A DNA stretch of 64,000 bases from Thalassovita aquimarina (GTDB taxonomy: Bacteria; Pseudomonadota; Alphaproteobacteria; Rhodobacterales; Rhodobacteraceae): the NCBI RefSeq assembly GCF_018219815.1, contig NZ_JADMKU010000005.1, positions 62,001-126,000 on the forward strand. The letters are read 5' to 3'. Position numbers and translations under genes: made by a program. The notes below the pieces were generated by a model that saw only the letters and a list, made by a program, of their open reading frames with translations, was not told the DNA's origin and ran no database searches. Positions 10,042 to 19,136 of the stretch are shown piece after piece (within the stretch, counting starts at the first letter, position 1; each line of letters opens with the position of its first letter).

Positions 10042-10291
10042 GGCGCCTCCGCCCTGACGGGCGGCGTCGCGAGGTGCGCCGCAAGGTGCGGCGATGTCGA
10101 ACAGCACGAACCGTTACCTCGATCAGCCAGATTTTCTGAATCCTTCCAATGCGCCGCGTCAGGCATGCAAATCCCAAACGTCAGGCATTTCTAGCCCATT
10201 GTCGGCTATGCGGGACGAAGCGGCCATTTGCTCAAGTTGACCCAATGTCTGCTTTCCCCATTCGCACAGCACGAGGTTGCGAGGCAGTATT
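10042..10291. other. Intergenic junction between the elongasome operon and the cox block
   Basis: 250 nt with no credible gene. A CCGCCC/GGGCGG hairpin follows the ghrA stop without a T-tract. Two direct copies of CGTCAGGCAT lie at 10157-10166 and 10179-10188 (22-nt period). Base composition falls here toward the lower GC of the cox block. No IS end or transposase remnant could be recognised. Confidence 0.5.
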
Positions 10292-11217
10292 TTAAAATGC
10301 CGCCACTATTTCAGCCATTGCCGATACTGAGGTTGATGAAGCATCCCGCAAGGACGGCAGCAAGCCAATGGGTCCTCGCAATCGAGCCAGGCTCTCCTCA
10401 GGGATGTCCAGTTGGCGAAGAGATTCTCGTCGCAGGTCATGGGCGCGGCGGCTTCCCAGACTTCCAATAAAGCGCGCTGATGTTTTGAGTGCAGTGCATA
10501 ACAGCCAGGGTTTCCAGTCGTGGTCATGAAATAATGTCAGGAACGCGGAATGGGCATCAAACATGTCCAGTTCATGTACAGTGTCGGGGGTTGTCAGGTG
10601 CGTTGGTGCGGTGCTCGCCAGATGGCCAATCGCAGCAAGGTCTTCGGTGTCGGGTGAAAGCAGTTGCACGTCATAGCACATTGCGTGGCCAATCTGCTCT
10701 ATGGACCGAAAAATCGCGCCGCGCCCTGCCTGCACCAAACGATGACATGGGGCGTAGATGAAGATCCGCGACAATTCTGCCTGTGTGTCATCCTGCCCGT
10801 GAAACGTCAGCGTCACCGTCTGGTGTGCGGCGAAGCGGGCGGCGGTCTGTACGATCGCCTCTGTGTCCGTTGGGGGGTCAATCAGAACGGTCAGGGCACC
10901 GCCACAGGGCAGTTTCAGGTCCGCATAGGGGAACCCCCATCACCATATCGGATCAGTTTCTTGCGCTTTGACTGCAGAGCTTCTACTGCGTGATGCTGAA
11001 TGTCGCGGTCAATACACCCATTTTACAGGTAGCCTGTCATCTGACCCGTTCCCTCCACAAGCGCAAGCGAGCCCAATTCTCGGGCGGCCCCGCCCTCGAT
11101 TGCCAGAGGTGTGATCAAAGCAAAGGGTCGAGATGCTTGTGCAAGCTCAGCCCCCTTTACAATGGTGTCTGACGCGTGCTCAGCGTAGATGAGATCGCTA
11201 GGCGGTTGCGTCTTCAT
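10292..11217 (-). pseudogene. Broken XdhC/CoxI-family gene (nonsense codon plus frameshift)
   Basis: Read on the minus strand, the N-terminal part (PFALITPLAIEGGAAR, then TGYL) meets a TAA at 11023-11025 where the family has Ser in the GYLSGGCI-type motif. It reopens as NGCIDRDIQHHAVEALQSKRK, then needs a +1 shift near 10927-10940, in a run of C and G, to continue as YADLKLPCGGALTVLIDPP. The long C-terminal frame carries FIYAPCHRL and PIGLLPSLRDASS of the XdhC Rossmann domain. The family helps insert or sulfurate the molybdenum cofactor. It is a second paralogue beside coxF, as coxI is in other carboxidotrophs. The start overlaps coxG by 20 nt. Confidence 0.85.
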
Positions 11218-11653
11218 TGACCACATCAGCGAAGGATTTGAAGAATTTGGCCGCCAGCTTTTTCGCGGTGCTTTGGATCAGGCGGCTGCCCAGTTGGGCC
11301 AGCTTTCCGCCGATGTCAGCCTTTGCCTCATAGCGCAGGATCGTCGTGTCTGGCCCGTCGGCTGTGAGCGTTACATCTGCTCCGCCCTTAGCGTGTCCAG
11401 CCGCACCGCCATTACCCTGCCCGGTCAGCGAAAACGCATCCGGCGCGCCTGCGGTGTCAAGTTGCACGTCACCGCTGAACTTGGCCTTCACTGGCCCGAC
11501 TTTCAGAACGACCTTTGCCTCTAGTTCGGTGTCTGAGTACTTGATCAACTCTTCACAGCCGGGAATGCATTGCTTGAGAACCTCAGGGTCGTTGAGCGCT
11601 GCGTAGACCTGCTCTTTTGGTGCGTTGATGACGATTTCGTCTGCCAGTTCCAT
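11198..11653 (-). CDS. coxG: CoxG, CO dehydrogenase subunit G family (SRPBCC fold)
   Basis: 151-aa protein of the CoxG family: MELADEIVINAPKEQVYAALNDPEVLKQCIPGCEEL is the diagnostic N-terminus. The fold is a START/SRPBCC cavity. In CO-oxidising bacteria CoxG is implicated in membrane recruitment of the enzyme and quinone delivery. An AAAGGACATCCC site precedes the ATG. It lies 12 nt after the 33-codon ORF, last intact gene of the cox operon. Confidence 0.93.
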   Translation of the reverse strand: MELADEIVINAPKEQVYAALNDPEVLKQCIPGCEELIKYSDTELEAKVVLKVGPVKAKFSGDVQLDTAGAPDAFSLTGQGNGGAAGHAKGGADVTLTADGPDTTILRYEAKADIGGKLAQLGSRLIQSTAKKLAAKFFKSFADVVNEDATA

Positions 11654-11665
11654 GGGATGTCCTTT

Positions 11666-11767
11666 TTAGCAACAGGGAAATTTGATGGTGGCCAGATGGT
11701 CGGCCTGTTCGGGCGTGAGCGCGAATTTTCGGCGCAGACGTGCGGCGATCTTTCGAATGGCTTTCAT
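11666..11767 (-). CDS. 33-aa basic protein ending FPCC, within the cox operon
   Basis: Short ORF too small for automatic calling. ATG at 11767 overlaps the stop of the MocA-like gene (ATGA) and is preceded by a perfect GGAGG site (GGAGGAAATCAC). The product has a basic helix-like N-terminus (KAIRKIAARLRRKF), then ALTPEQADHLATI and the terminal Phe-Pro-Cys-Cys. A vicinal Cys pair at the C-terminus could bind a metal or be modified. Coupled position between the maturation genes and coxG argues that it is translated. I do not recognise a named family; a role in CODH maturation (copper or sulfur handling) is only a hypothesis. Confidence 0.7.
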   Translation of the reverse strand: MKAIRKIAARLRRKFALTPEQADHLATIKFPCC

Positions 11768-12372
11768 GTGATTTCCTCCAGCTTGCCTGCCTTGAGCGCG
11801 GCAAAGGCCTCGGGTGTGTCCACATCCGTATTGAAGCCAGGTGAGGCCAATGCGTGAAACTGGGCATGTTCAGGGTGAGCGCGGGTGAACTTTTTACAGC
11901 CCGGTGATCTGGGGTCCGCAAGAAGCCGTGCGCGCAAGTTTGTGGGAACCACGATCGGATTGCCGCGTTGCTGATCAACCGCCGGAATGGAGATACGCGA
12001 AGTGTCTGCTGCCGCATATGCCGCAAGCAAGTCGCGGATATCATGGGCTATCAAAAGCAGTTGGCCCCCCAGACCGATCAGAACTTTATCCGCATCGCCT
12101 GCCGCACGCAGCCCGCAAGCGACCGACGTGCGCTGACCCTGGGCATAGTTCGCGTTGAAAACCGTCTTGACGCCACTGCCTGCGAGTGCGGCCTCAACCT
12201 CCGTCGCCTGATGTCCCGTAACCACCACCACGCGCCCAGCGGTCGCAGCGCTGTAGGTATCAATCATATGCCGGATCATCAGGATGTCACTCACTGGCAG
12301 GAGCAGTTTGTTCCGCTCTCCCATGCGACGCGAAAGCCCTGCGGCCAGTATGATTGCGGTGACATCAGGCAT
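11764..12372 (-). CDS. MocA-like molybdenum cofactor nucleotidyltransferase, altered active-site motif
   Basis: 202-aa NTP-transferase fold protein related to MocA, which makes the molybdopterin cytosine dinucleotide used by CODH. The N-terminal AAGLSRRMGERNKLLLP loop (residues 10-26) is intact. The usual LGDxP segment reads LGGQL (residues 101-105), so the metal/nucleotide-contacting Asp and the Pro are both replaced. NPIVVP is present downstream. The start overlaps coxF by 8 nt. Either activity is impaired or another copy supplies it. Function of this copy is therefore uncertain. Confidence 0.75.
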   Translation of the reverse strand: MPDVTAIILAAGLSRRMGERNKLLLPVSDILMIRHMIDTYSAATAGRVVVVTGHQATEVEAALAGSGVKTVFNANYAQGQRTSVACGLRAAGDADKVLIGLGGQLLLIAHDIRDLLAAYAAADTSRISIPAVDQQRGNPIVVPTNLRARLLADPRSPGCKKFTRAHPEHAQFHALASPGFNTDVDTPEAFAALKAGKLEEIT

Positions 12373-13144
12373 CGGTCTGCTTCACCGCCGCGCGTCGGTC
12401 CTGGACCAGTTGCGCCAATATGGACAGGGCGATTTCCTCAGGCGTTACCGCGCCCAAATCAAGGCCAGCCGGGGCCTGAATTCGGTCGATAGCGGATTGT
12501 TCAAATCCGGCGGTGGCAAGTTTTTCGGCGAGTGAGGCGTACTTTCTGCGGCTTCCGACGAAGGCCACATAGGTCGTTTGTACGCTCAGCGCGGCCTTCA
12601 GGGCTTCAAGATCGCCTTGTCCTTGAGTGGCAACAACGACAAAGCACGGCTGGTGCGGCTTGTCCTGCCCCGGGGTCGAAGACACCGACCAGTGAAACTG
12701 TGGGGCAAGTGCACTGAGCGCCTGCGCAACGGGCGATGCGCCCATGACAACGAGTTGAGGTGACGGCAAGCAGGGTTCGATGAAGATGTCTACCGTACCG
12801 CGCGAGGGGCAGCCGTTGCGGGCAAATCGCGTGCCGTCTACTTTGTCGCCAGCAACCACGCCCTTTTCGGCCAGCAAGTCCTCAGGTGCAACGGACACAA
12901 GTTGCGGGGTGCCGTTTTGCAACGCCTGTAGGGCGGCGCGTTTGACTGCGCCACGGGTGCAGCCGCCGCCGAGCCAGCCTTGCAGAATTGTCCCATCTGC
13001 GCTGAGCAGAGCCTTGGCACCCGGTTTGGCCGCTGTGGACCCGGCCGTGCGCACGATGGTGGCAAAGGCAAAGGGTTCGTCCTTGTCGCGCAGCGCCTGC
13101 GCGGCTTCGGCCAGATCGGTTGAGAGGATTTCAGACGGGGTCAT
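12365..13144 (-). CDS. coxF: CoxF, XdhC/CoxI-family CODH maturation protein
   Basis: 259-aa XdhC-family protein. The N-terminal domain has PFAFATIVRTAGSTAAKPGAKALL and GWLGGGCTRGAV (the conserved Gly-Gly-Cys loop). The C-terminal Rossmann-like domain includes YVAFVGSRRK and LDLGAVTPEEIALSILA. Family members bind molybdenum cofactor and assist its sulfuration or insertion; in the cox system CoxF takes part in forming the Cu-S-Mo centre. Overlaps coxE and the MocA-like gene. Confidence 0.88.
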   Translation of the reverse strand: MTPSEILSTDLAEAAQALRDKDEPFAFATIVRTAGSTAAKPGAKALLSADGTILQGWLGGGCTRGAVKRAALQALQNGTPQLVSVAPEDLLAEKGVVAGDKVDGTRFARNGCPSRGTVDIFIEPCLPSPQLVVMGASPVAQALSALAPQFHWSVSSTPGQDKPHQPCFVVVATQGQGDLEALKAALSVQTTYVAFVGSRRKYASLAEKLATAGFEQSAIDRIQAPAGLDLGAVTPEEIALSILAQLVQDRRAAVKQTDA

Positions 13145-14322
13145 ACTCTGTCCAGCTCTTGTTCGAGTGACGCAAGATCACCCAGGGTGTTCGCCGCTTT
13201 GAACGCATCCAGATACGGCAAGGCCGCTGCCATACCTTCAGCCACGGGTGCGTAGTCAGCCCAACCCTTTAACGGGTTCAGCCAGATCACCTTACAGCCA
13301 CGTTTGCGTAGCTTTTCCAAAGCAGCAGCGATCATCTCGGGCGCTTCGGTGTCGTAGCCGTCCGAAAGGATCAGCACGACGCTACGCCCATCGACAAAGC
13401 GTTTGGCATAGGTATCGGCAAAACGCATCAGCGACGGGCCAATCTTTGACCCCCCGCCAAACCCATCGGCCATCAGTGACATCCGGCCAATCGCGCGCAT
13501 CGCGTCCTTGTCGCGCAGCGCCTCTGTGATGCGTACAAGGCGGGTGTGGAACAGATAGGCATCCGCCGCCGTATCAGCCCGCATCAGGCCAGCGAGGAAG
13601 GCCAGAAAAACCCGGCTGTAGACGGACATGGATCCGGAGACATCACAAAGCGCTACGATCTTGCGCGTCCGGTCCAGGCGCTTCTTTCGCAGCAGGCGCA
13701 GCGGCTCCCCGCCGGTGGCGAGGCTGTTGCGAATGATCCTGCGGAAATGCAGCCTGTCGCCTTTGCGCGCGGCAATGCGACGGCGAGATCGCTTGTCGCG
13801 CAAAGCGGCCCCGATGCGGCGCGCGACGTCCTCGGCCTCGGCAATTTCTTCGGGCCGGACAAGGTCGCGCAGGTCGCGCCGGTTGAGGTTGCGTTGTTCG
13901 GTGGCGATTAACTTTCCGGTCCCATCGCTGTCCGCCTCCCCGTCATGGTCGTCAGGGGCAGTGGTCGATCCGGAGGCACCTGCGTCTTCACCTTTGGCAT
14001 CCCGTGATGAATGAACGTCAACGCTGACGGACGTTGATGGAGTCGGGATCACTTTCTGCCTCACCCGGCCCATGTCCATCCAGTAGCTGTCGAATAGATC
14101 GTCAAACCGTTCTGCTTCCTCCTTGCAGCCAGTGCAGACGGCGCGGAGCGCGCGGCGGCTTTCATCGGGACGGACGGCATCTACCTCACTCAAGACTGTC
14201 ATCGCCAGATCGGCTTCTGCCACGCCAAGACGCAGCCCATTGTCGCGCAAATGAGCAATAAACCCAGCGACACGCGCGGCTGGCCCGGGGTCACGTCCGG
14301 CAAATTTCGTCACACGGCTCAT
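13141..14322 (-). CDS. coxE: CoxE, VWA-domain CODH maturation protein
   Basis: 393-aa protein with a C-terminal von Willebrand A domain. The MIDAS motif DxSxS is D227-S229-S231 (CDVSGSMS), with a later Asp in LSDGYDTEAP. The N-terminal half is helical with a charged, low-complexity stretch near 105-140. CoxE pairs with the AAA+ protein CoxD as a MoxR/VWA chaperone needed to assemble the bimetallic centre. It overlaps coxD and coxF by 4 nt. Confidence 0.92.
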   Translation of the reverse strand: MSRVTKFAGRDPGPAARVAGFIAHLRDNGLRLGVAEADLAMTVLSEVDAVRPDESRRALRAVCTGCKEEAERFDDLFDSYWMDMGRVRQKVIPTPSTSVSVDVHSSRDAKGEDAGASGSTTAPDDHDGEADSDGTGKLIATEQRNLNRRDLRDLVRPEEIAEAEDVARRIGAALRDKRSRRRIAARKGDRLHFRRIIRNSLATGGEPLRLLRKKRLDRTRKIVALCDVSGSMSVYSRVFLAFLAGLMRADTAADAYLFHTRLVRITEALRDKDAMRAIGRMSLMADGFGGGSKIGPSLMRFADTYAKRFVDGRSVVLILSDGYDTEAPEMIAAALEKLRKRGCKVIWLNPLKGWADYAPVAEGMAAALPYLDAFKAANTLGDLASLEQELDRV

Positions 14323-15194
14323 GCGGCCTTGCCTGCGATGCGCCCCGACACCTCTGGCGTGATCTGAGCCTGATCGCTTTGGGTTTTCAGCATCGTCGTC
14401 AGCGTCGATTGCAGTACCGCCGGGTTGTCGGTCAAATCGGCGATGCCGAGGCCCATCAACGCTGCGGCAAAATCCAGCATCTCTGCCACGCCGGGGGTTT
14501 TCTCTAGGTCTTCCTCGCGCAGCTTTTGCACAAAACCCACGATCTGATCGGCCAGCCGCGTCTCGACGTCGGGACAGCGGGCCCTGAGGATTGCCAGTTC
14601 GGTTGCCCGGTCCGGGTATTCCACGTAGGTATAAAGGCAGCGGCGGCGCAATGCGTCAGACAGATCCCGGGTGCCGTTGGACGTCAGGATCACGATTGGC
14701 CGTGTTGTGGCCTTGATAGTGCCAAGCTCGGGGATGGAGACCTGAAAATCGGAAAGGATCTCCAGAAGGTAGGCCTCAAATTCTTCATCGGCGCGGTCGA
14801 TTTCATCGATCAGCAACACCGGTGGTTTGTCTTGGATAATGGCAGCCAGCAATGGGCGTTCCAGCAGGAAGTCGCGCGAAAAAATCCGGTCTTCGACAGC
14901 CTTGCCCGTTTCGCCACCTTCCGCCGCCGCGCGGATGCTCAGAAGCTGACGTTGGTAGTTCCATTCATAAATCGCCTGCGCGGCATCGAGACCCTCGTAA
15001 CATTGAAGCCGGATCAACTGGGTGTCTTTGACGGCTGACAACGTGCGCGCAATTTCTGTCTTGCCGACGCCAGCTGCGCCTTCAAGCAACAATGGGCGGC
15101 CGAGCGACAGGGCAAGTTGTAGTGCCACAGCCAGATCGTCTGAGGCAACATAGCCTTCGCCCGCAAGGGCCGTTTTCAAGTCTGTCCAAGTCAT
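14319..15194 (-). CDS. coxD: CoxD, MoxR-type AAA+ ATPase
   Basis: 291-aa AAA+ protein: Walker A GAAGVGKT at residues 39-46, Walker B VLLIDEIDRA, sensor-1 ILTSNGTRDL. In Afipia (Oligotropha) CoxD is membrane-associated and is required for sulfuration of the Mo site and building the Cu-S-Mo cluster. The start at 15194 (MTWTDLK) is preferred over the longer frame because of the ACGGAG site upstream and the family N-terminus. It lies 44 nt after coxL. Confidence 0.92.
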   Translation of the reverse strand: MTWTDLKTALAGEGYVASDDLAVALQLALSLGRPLLLEGAAGVGKTEIARTLSAVKDTQLIRLQCYEGLDAAQAIYEWNYQRQLLSIRAAAEGGETGKAVEDRIFSRDFLLERPLLAAIIQDKPPVLLIDEIDRADEEFEAYLLEILSDFQVSIPELGTIKATTRPIVILTSNGTRDLSDALRRRCLYTYVEYPDRATELAILRARCPDVETRLADQIVGFVQKLREEDLEKTPGVAEMLDFAAALMGLGIADLTDNPAVLQSTLTTMLKTQSDQAQITPEVSGRIAGKAA

Positions 15195-15238
15195 GGGGGG
15201 CTCCGTAGGGCGGGGAGAATCCCGCCCTATCATTGGGA

Positions 15239-17665
15239 TCAATCGTGCAGGCCCAGCTCATTGGCTGTGCGCCAAATCCGCCAGTGGTCATGCGGCATGT
15301 TGGTATGCCGGTTGCCAAACGGGCGGAACGCATCCTGCACCGCGTTGGAGAAACATGGCACGCCGCCGACGTGCGGACTTTCGCCCACGCCCTTCGCCCC
15401 AATGGGGTGATGCGGGCTTGGTGTCACGGTGAAGTCTGTTTCGTAGTTCGGAACTTCCCACGCGGTCGGCAGGAAGAAGTCCATCAGCGTACCCGTCTTC
15501 ACGTTGCCCATGTCGTCGTAGGCAATCTCTTGTCCCAATGCGACGGCAAGCGCTTCGGTGAGGCCGCCATGCACCTGTCCTTCGATGATCATAGGATTGA
15601 TGCGAGTCCCGCAGTCATCCAGCGCATAGAAGCGGCGGATTTCCGGCACGCCGGTATCAACGTCGATGTCCATCACGCAGACATATGCTCCGAACGGATA
15701 GGTCATGTTGGGCGGGTCGTAGTAACTGACCGCTTCCAGACCTGGCTCGATCCCCGGGATGGCTTGGTTGTAGGCAGCGAAGGCGATTTCCTTCATCGTC
15801 TTGAACTTCTCAGGCGCGCCTTTGACCACGAAGCGATCCACATCGAACTCCACGTCGTTGTCATGGACTTCGAGCAGGTAGGCCGCGATCATTTGTGCTT
15901 TGGCGCGGATTTTACGCCCTGCCATTGCTGTCGCAGCACCCGCAACAGGGGTGGAACGCGACCCGTAGGTGCCAAGGCCATAGGGTGCCGTGTCGGTATC
16001 GCCTTCCTCGATCGTGATGCTGTCGGCAGGCAGGCCAATCTCAGAGGCGAGAATCTGCGCGAAGGTTGTCGCATGGCCCTGACCTTGCGAAATAGTCCCA
16101 AGTCGCGCAATCGCAGACCCGGTCGGGTGGATGCGGATTTCGCAGCTGTCGAACATGCCAAGCCCGAGGATGTCGCAGTTCTTCACCGGGCCAGCGCCCA
16201 CGATTTCAGTGAAGAAACTAAGCCCGATCCCCATCAACTTGCGGGTTTTCCCTGCCTTGAAGTCTTCGACACGTTGCGCCTGTTCGGCCCTTAGCCCGTC
16301 ATAATCGACGGTCTTCAGCGCCTTGTCCCAAGCGGTGTGGTAGTCGCCGCTGTCATATTCCCAGCCGAGGGCCGCTGTGTACGGAAACTGTTCCTTCTTG
16401 ATAAAGTTGATCCGCCGCAGCTCTGCCGCGTCCATGTTCAACTCAATCGCAAGCACTTCGATCATGCGTTCGATGAAATACACAGCCTCGGTCACGCGGA
16501 ACGAACAGCGATAGCTGACACCGCCTGGGGCCTTGTTGGTGTAGACGCCATCGACCTCCAGATAGGCGGTCGGGATGTCGTAGGACCCGGTGCAGATGTT
16601 CATGAACCCGGCCGGGAACTTGGTCGGGTCCGCGCAGGCGTCAAATCCGCCGTGGTCGGCAGTGACGTGGCAGTGCAGCCCGGTGATCTTGCCGTCCTTG
16701 GTGGCGCTGATCTTGCCGGTCATATGATAATCCCGCGCAAAGGCAGTGGTCATCAGATTGTCCATCCGGTCTTCGATCCACTTCACAGGCTTGCCCGTGA
16801 CGATGGACGCCACGACCGAACAGACGTAGCCCGGATAAGCGCCGACCTTGTTGCCGAACCCACCGCCAATATCGGGCGAGATCACACGGATGTTGTGCTC
16901 TTCGATGCCGGAAATCAGGCTGACGACTGTGCGGATCGCATGCGGCGCCTGGAACGTGCCCCAAAGCGTCAGCTTGCCGTTGACCTTATCCATCGACGCC
17001 ACACAGCCGCATGTTTCGAGCGGGCATGGATGAGTGCGATGATAGTACATGGACTCTTCGGCCACGACCTCTGCATTCGCAATGACCTCTTCGGTGGGGT
17101 CTTTGTCGCCTGCCTCCCATGTGAAAATGTGGTTGGGGTGCTTGCGCGGCCCGTGTGCGCCATCAGGGATGGCCCCATCTTCGCCAACCAAGTCTTCGCG
17201 CAGAACCACATCGGATTTCAGCGCTTCGAACGGGTCAACGATCACGGGAAGTTCTTCGTACTCAACCTCGACCAACTCGATGCCGTCGGCGGCGGCATAG
17301 CGATCTTCGGCCACGACGAAGGCCACTTCCTGACCCTGAAACAGCGCCTTGCCATCTGCCAGCACCATCTGTTTGTCGCCAGCCAGCGTCGGCATCCAGT
17401 GCAGGCCCAGCGGCTCCAGATCGGCGGCGGTCAGAACGGCCAGAACGCCCGGCACTTCCAACGCGGCAGCCGTGTCGATATTCTTAATCCGCGCATGCGC
17501 ATAAGGCGAGCGGACAAAGTCGCCAAACAGCATGCCGTCCAGCTTGATGTCATCGACGTAGTTGCCTTTGCCTTGGGTAAACCGGGCATCTTCCACCCGC
17601 TTGCGCGAGCAGCCCATACCCTTGAGGTTGTCGACCCGTTCTTCGCGTGTGATTTCGTCCTTCAT
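15239..17665 (-). CDS. coxL: CoxL, form I aerobic carbon monoxide dehydrogenase large subunit
   Basis: 808-aa molybdoprotein subunit oxidising CO to CO2 at a Mo-S-Cu centre. The active-site loop reads SYRCSFR (residues 384-390) with copper ligand Cys387. Form I enzymes have AYxCSFR, form II AYRGAGR, so this is form I with Ala replaced by Ser at the first position. The catalytic Glu is E762 in [10 protein letters not shown]. Other cofactor motifs such as DIGGGFGNK (265-273) are present. Start ATG follows AAGGAGG and overlaps coxS by 4 nt. Order coxM-coxS-coxL is canonical. Confidence 0.97.
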   Translation of the reverse strand: MKDEITREERVDNLKGMGCSRKRVEDARFTQGKGNYVDDIKLDGMLFGDFVRSPYAHARIKNIDTAAALEVPGVLAVLTAADLEPLGLHWMPTLAGDKQMVLADGKALFQGQEVAFVVAEDRYAAADGIELVEVEYEELPVIVDPFEALKSDVVLREDLVGEDGAIPDGAHGPRKHPNHIFTWEAGDKDPTEEVIANAEVVAEESMYYHRTHPCPLETCGCVASMDKVNGKLTLWGTFQAPHAIRTVVSLISGIEEHNIRVISPDIGGGFGNKVGAYPGYVCSVVASIVTGKPVKWIEDRMDNLMTTAFARDYHMTGKISATKDGKITGLHCHVTADHGGFDACADPTKFPAGFMNICTGSYDIPTAYLEVDGVYTNKAPGGVSYRCSFRVTEAVYFIERMIEVLAIELNMDAAELRRINFIKKEQFPYTAALGWEYDSGDYHTAWDKALKTVDYDGLRAEQAQRVEDFKAGKTRKLMGIGLSFFTEIVGAGPVKNCDILGLGMFDSCEIRIHPTGSAIARLGTISQGQGHATTFAQILASEIGLPADSITIEEGDTDTAPYGLGTYGSRSTPVAGAATAMAGRKIRAKAQMIAAYLLEVHDNDVEFDVDRFVVKGAPEKFKTMKEIAFAAYNQAIPGIEPGLEAVSYYDPPNMTYPFGAYVCVMDIDVDTGVPEIRRFYALDDCGTRINPMIIEGQVHGGLTEALAVALGQEIAYDDMGNVKTGTLMDFFLPTAWEVPNYETDFTVTPSPHHPIGAKGVGESPHVGGVPCFSNAVQDAFRPFGNRHTNMPHDHWRIWRTANELGLHD

Positions 17666-18156
17666 TCCGCGGCCTCCTTGGCTGCATTCATTTCAGCCGC
17701 GGCGGCCTGAATGGATTTCACAATGTTCTGATAACCGGTGCAGCGGCACAGGTTACCCGCCATACCAAAGCGGATTTCTTCCTCGGTCGGATTCGGGTTC
17801 TCTTCCAGCAATTTCGTGGCGCGGGTGATCATCCCAGGCGTGCAATAGCCGCACTGTAGGCCGTGATGCTCTTTGAACGCGGTCTGCAGCGGGTGCAGAT
17901 CATCAGGGCCGCCGATGCCTTCGATTGTTGTCACCTCGGCCCCATTGGCCTGAGCGACAAACATCGTGCAGGATTTCACGGACTTGCCGTTGATGGTGAC
18001 AGTGCAGGCCCCGCAATGGGATGTTTCGCATCCAATGTGCGGCCCGGTGATGTTCAGCCGCTCGCGCAGCGTATAGATCAACAGTTCGCGCGGTTCGGCC
18101 AGGAATTCTTCGTCCTTGCCGTTCACGTTCAGCTTGATGTGCATTTTCTTTGACAT
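17662..18156 (-). CDS. coxS: CoxS, CODH small [2Fe-2S] subunit
   Basis: 164-aa iron-sulfur subunit transferring electrons from the Mo site to FAD. N-terminal plant-type cluster ligands are C43, C48, C51 and C63; the second cluster uses C102, C105, C137 and C139 in the CGYCTPG and CRCTGY motifs. Follows coxM by 12 nt and overlaps coxL by 4 nt. Confidence 0.97.
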   Translation of the reverse strand: MSKKMHIKLNVNGKDEEFLAEPRELLIYTLRERLNITGPHIGCETSHCGACTVTINGKSVKSCTMFVAQANGAEVTTIEGIGGPDDLHPLQTAFKEHHGLQCGYCTPGMITRATKLLEENPNPTEEEIRFGMAGNLCRCTGYQNIVKSIQAAAAEMNAAKEAAE

Positions 18157-18168
18157 GGTGTGTTTCTC

Positions 18169-19023
18169 CTACGCCCGCGACCAGGCGCGCTCGATAGCGC
18201 GGCGCAGGATGACGCCAGCCACATGGTTCTTGAATGCGACGGGGCCGCGGTTGTCCTCGGTCGGGTCGATATCACCCAGCATCGCAGCCACTGCCGCATC
18301 AACTGCGGCGGCATCCACCGATGTGCCCACCAGCGCGTTGCTGGCGTCCTCGGAATAAACCGGCGTGTCGCTGAGGTTTGTCATCGCAATGGAAGCGCTG
18401 GCGCAATTGCCACCGTCCTTGACGATCTGCACTGCGGCAGCAGCAGTCGCATAGTCCCCGATCTTGCGCTTTTGCTTTTCGTAGGCGTAGCCACCCTTGG
18501 GCGCGGGGATGGTGACGGCGGTCAGTACTTCTTCATCCTCGCGTGCGGTCATATAGGCGGCCTCGTAAAACTCCCGCGCGGGGATATCACGCTCGCCATC
18601 CGGCCCGACCACGGTGAACATCGCATCAAGGCATTGCATCAGCCCCGGCATGTCATTGCCCGGATCGCCATTGGCGACGTTGCCACCGACGGTGCCCATG
18701 TAACGGACCTGAGGATCAGCGATTTGCAGGGCGGCCTCGCGCAGGATCGGGGCGGCATCCGCCAGACCAGCGTGGTCGATGATATCGGCCTGCGTGACCA
18801 TTGCGCCGATCCGAATGGTGTCGGCGCTGACGTCAATATCCGACATACCGCCGACATCCTGCAGGTCGATCAAATGGGGCACATCGGCCATGCGTAGTTT
18901 CATCATGGGGATCAAGCTGTGCCCGCCCGCCATGACGCGTGCGTCGTCGCCATGCTCCTCAAGAACAGCCAATACTCCGGCCATGTCCTGAGGACGGTGA
19001 TATTCAAATGCCGCTGGAATCAT
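18169..19023 (-). CDS. coxM: CoxM, CODH medium FAD-binding subunit
   Basis: 284-aa flavoprotein subunit. FAD-binding motifs AGGHS (32-36) and TVGGN (111-115) are both present, as in the xanthine oxidase medium-subunit family. The ATG is preceded by a strong AGGGAGGAG site. It is first in the structural operon, with a 113-nt gap to coxC which probably holds the cox promoter. Confidence 0.96.
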   Translation of the reverse strand: MIPAAFEYHRPQDMAGVLAVLEEHGDDARVMAGGHSLIPMMKLRMADVPHLIDLQDVGGMSDIDVSADTIRIGAMVTQADIIDHAGLADAAPILREAALQIADPQVRYMGTVGGNVANGDPGNDMPGLMQCLDAMFTVVGPDGERDIPAREFYEAAYMTAREDEEVLTAVTIPAPKGGYAYEKQKRKIGDYATAAAAVQIVKDGGNCASASIAMTNLSDTPVYSEDASNALVGTSVDAAAVDAAVAAMLGDIDPTEDNRGPVAFKNHVAGVILRRAIERAWSRA

Positions 19024-19136
19024 CGGCTCTCCTCCCTAAAGCGAATGTTCAGTATTGGAGAAAGACTGCATACAGCGGCATGCGCAGGCATCAGAAATTC
19101 AATGAAACACAGGTCTTTTGCACGAAATGCGCGCGC

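Noticed and set aside
13141-15194. MoxR/VWA pair as a possible defence or ternary system
   Set aside because: Position directly after coxL and matching CoxD/CoxE length and motifs explain it as CODH maturation.
16337-17710. 457-codon plus-strand ORF
   Set aside because: Antisense to coxL/coxS, which carry all cofactor ligands.
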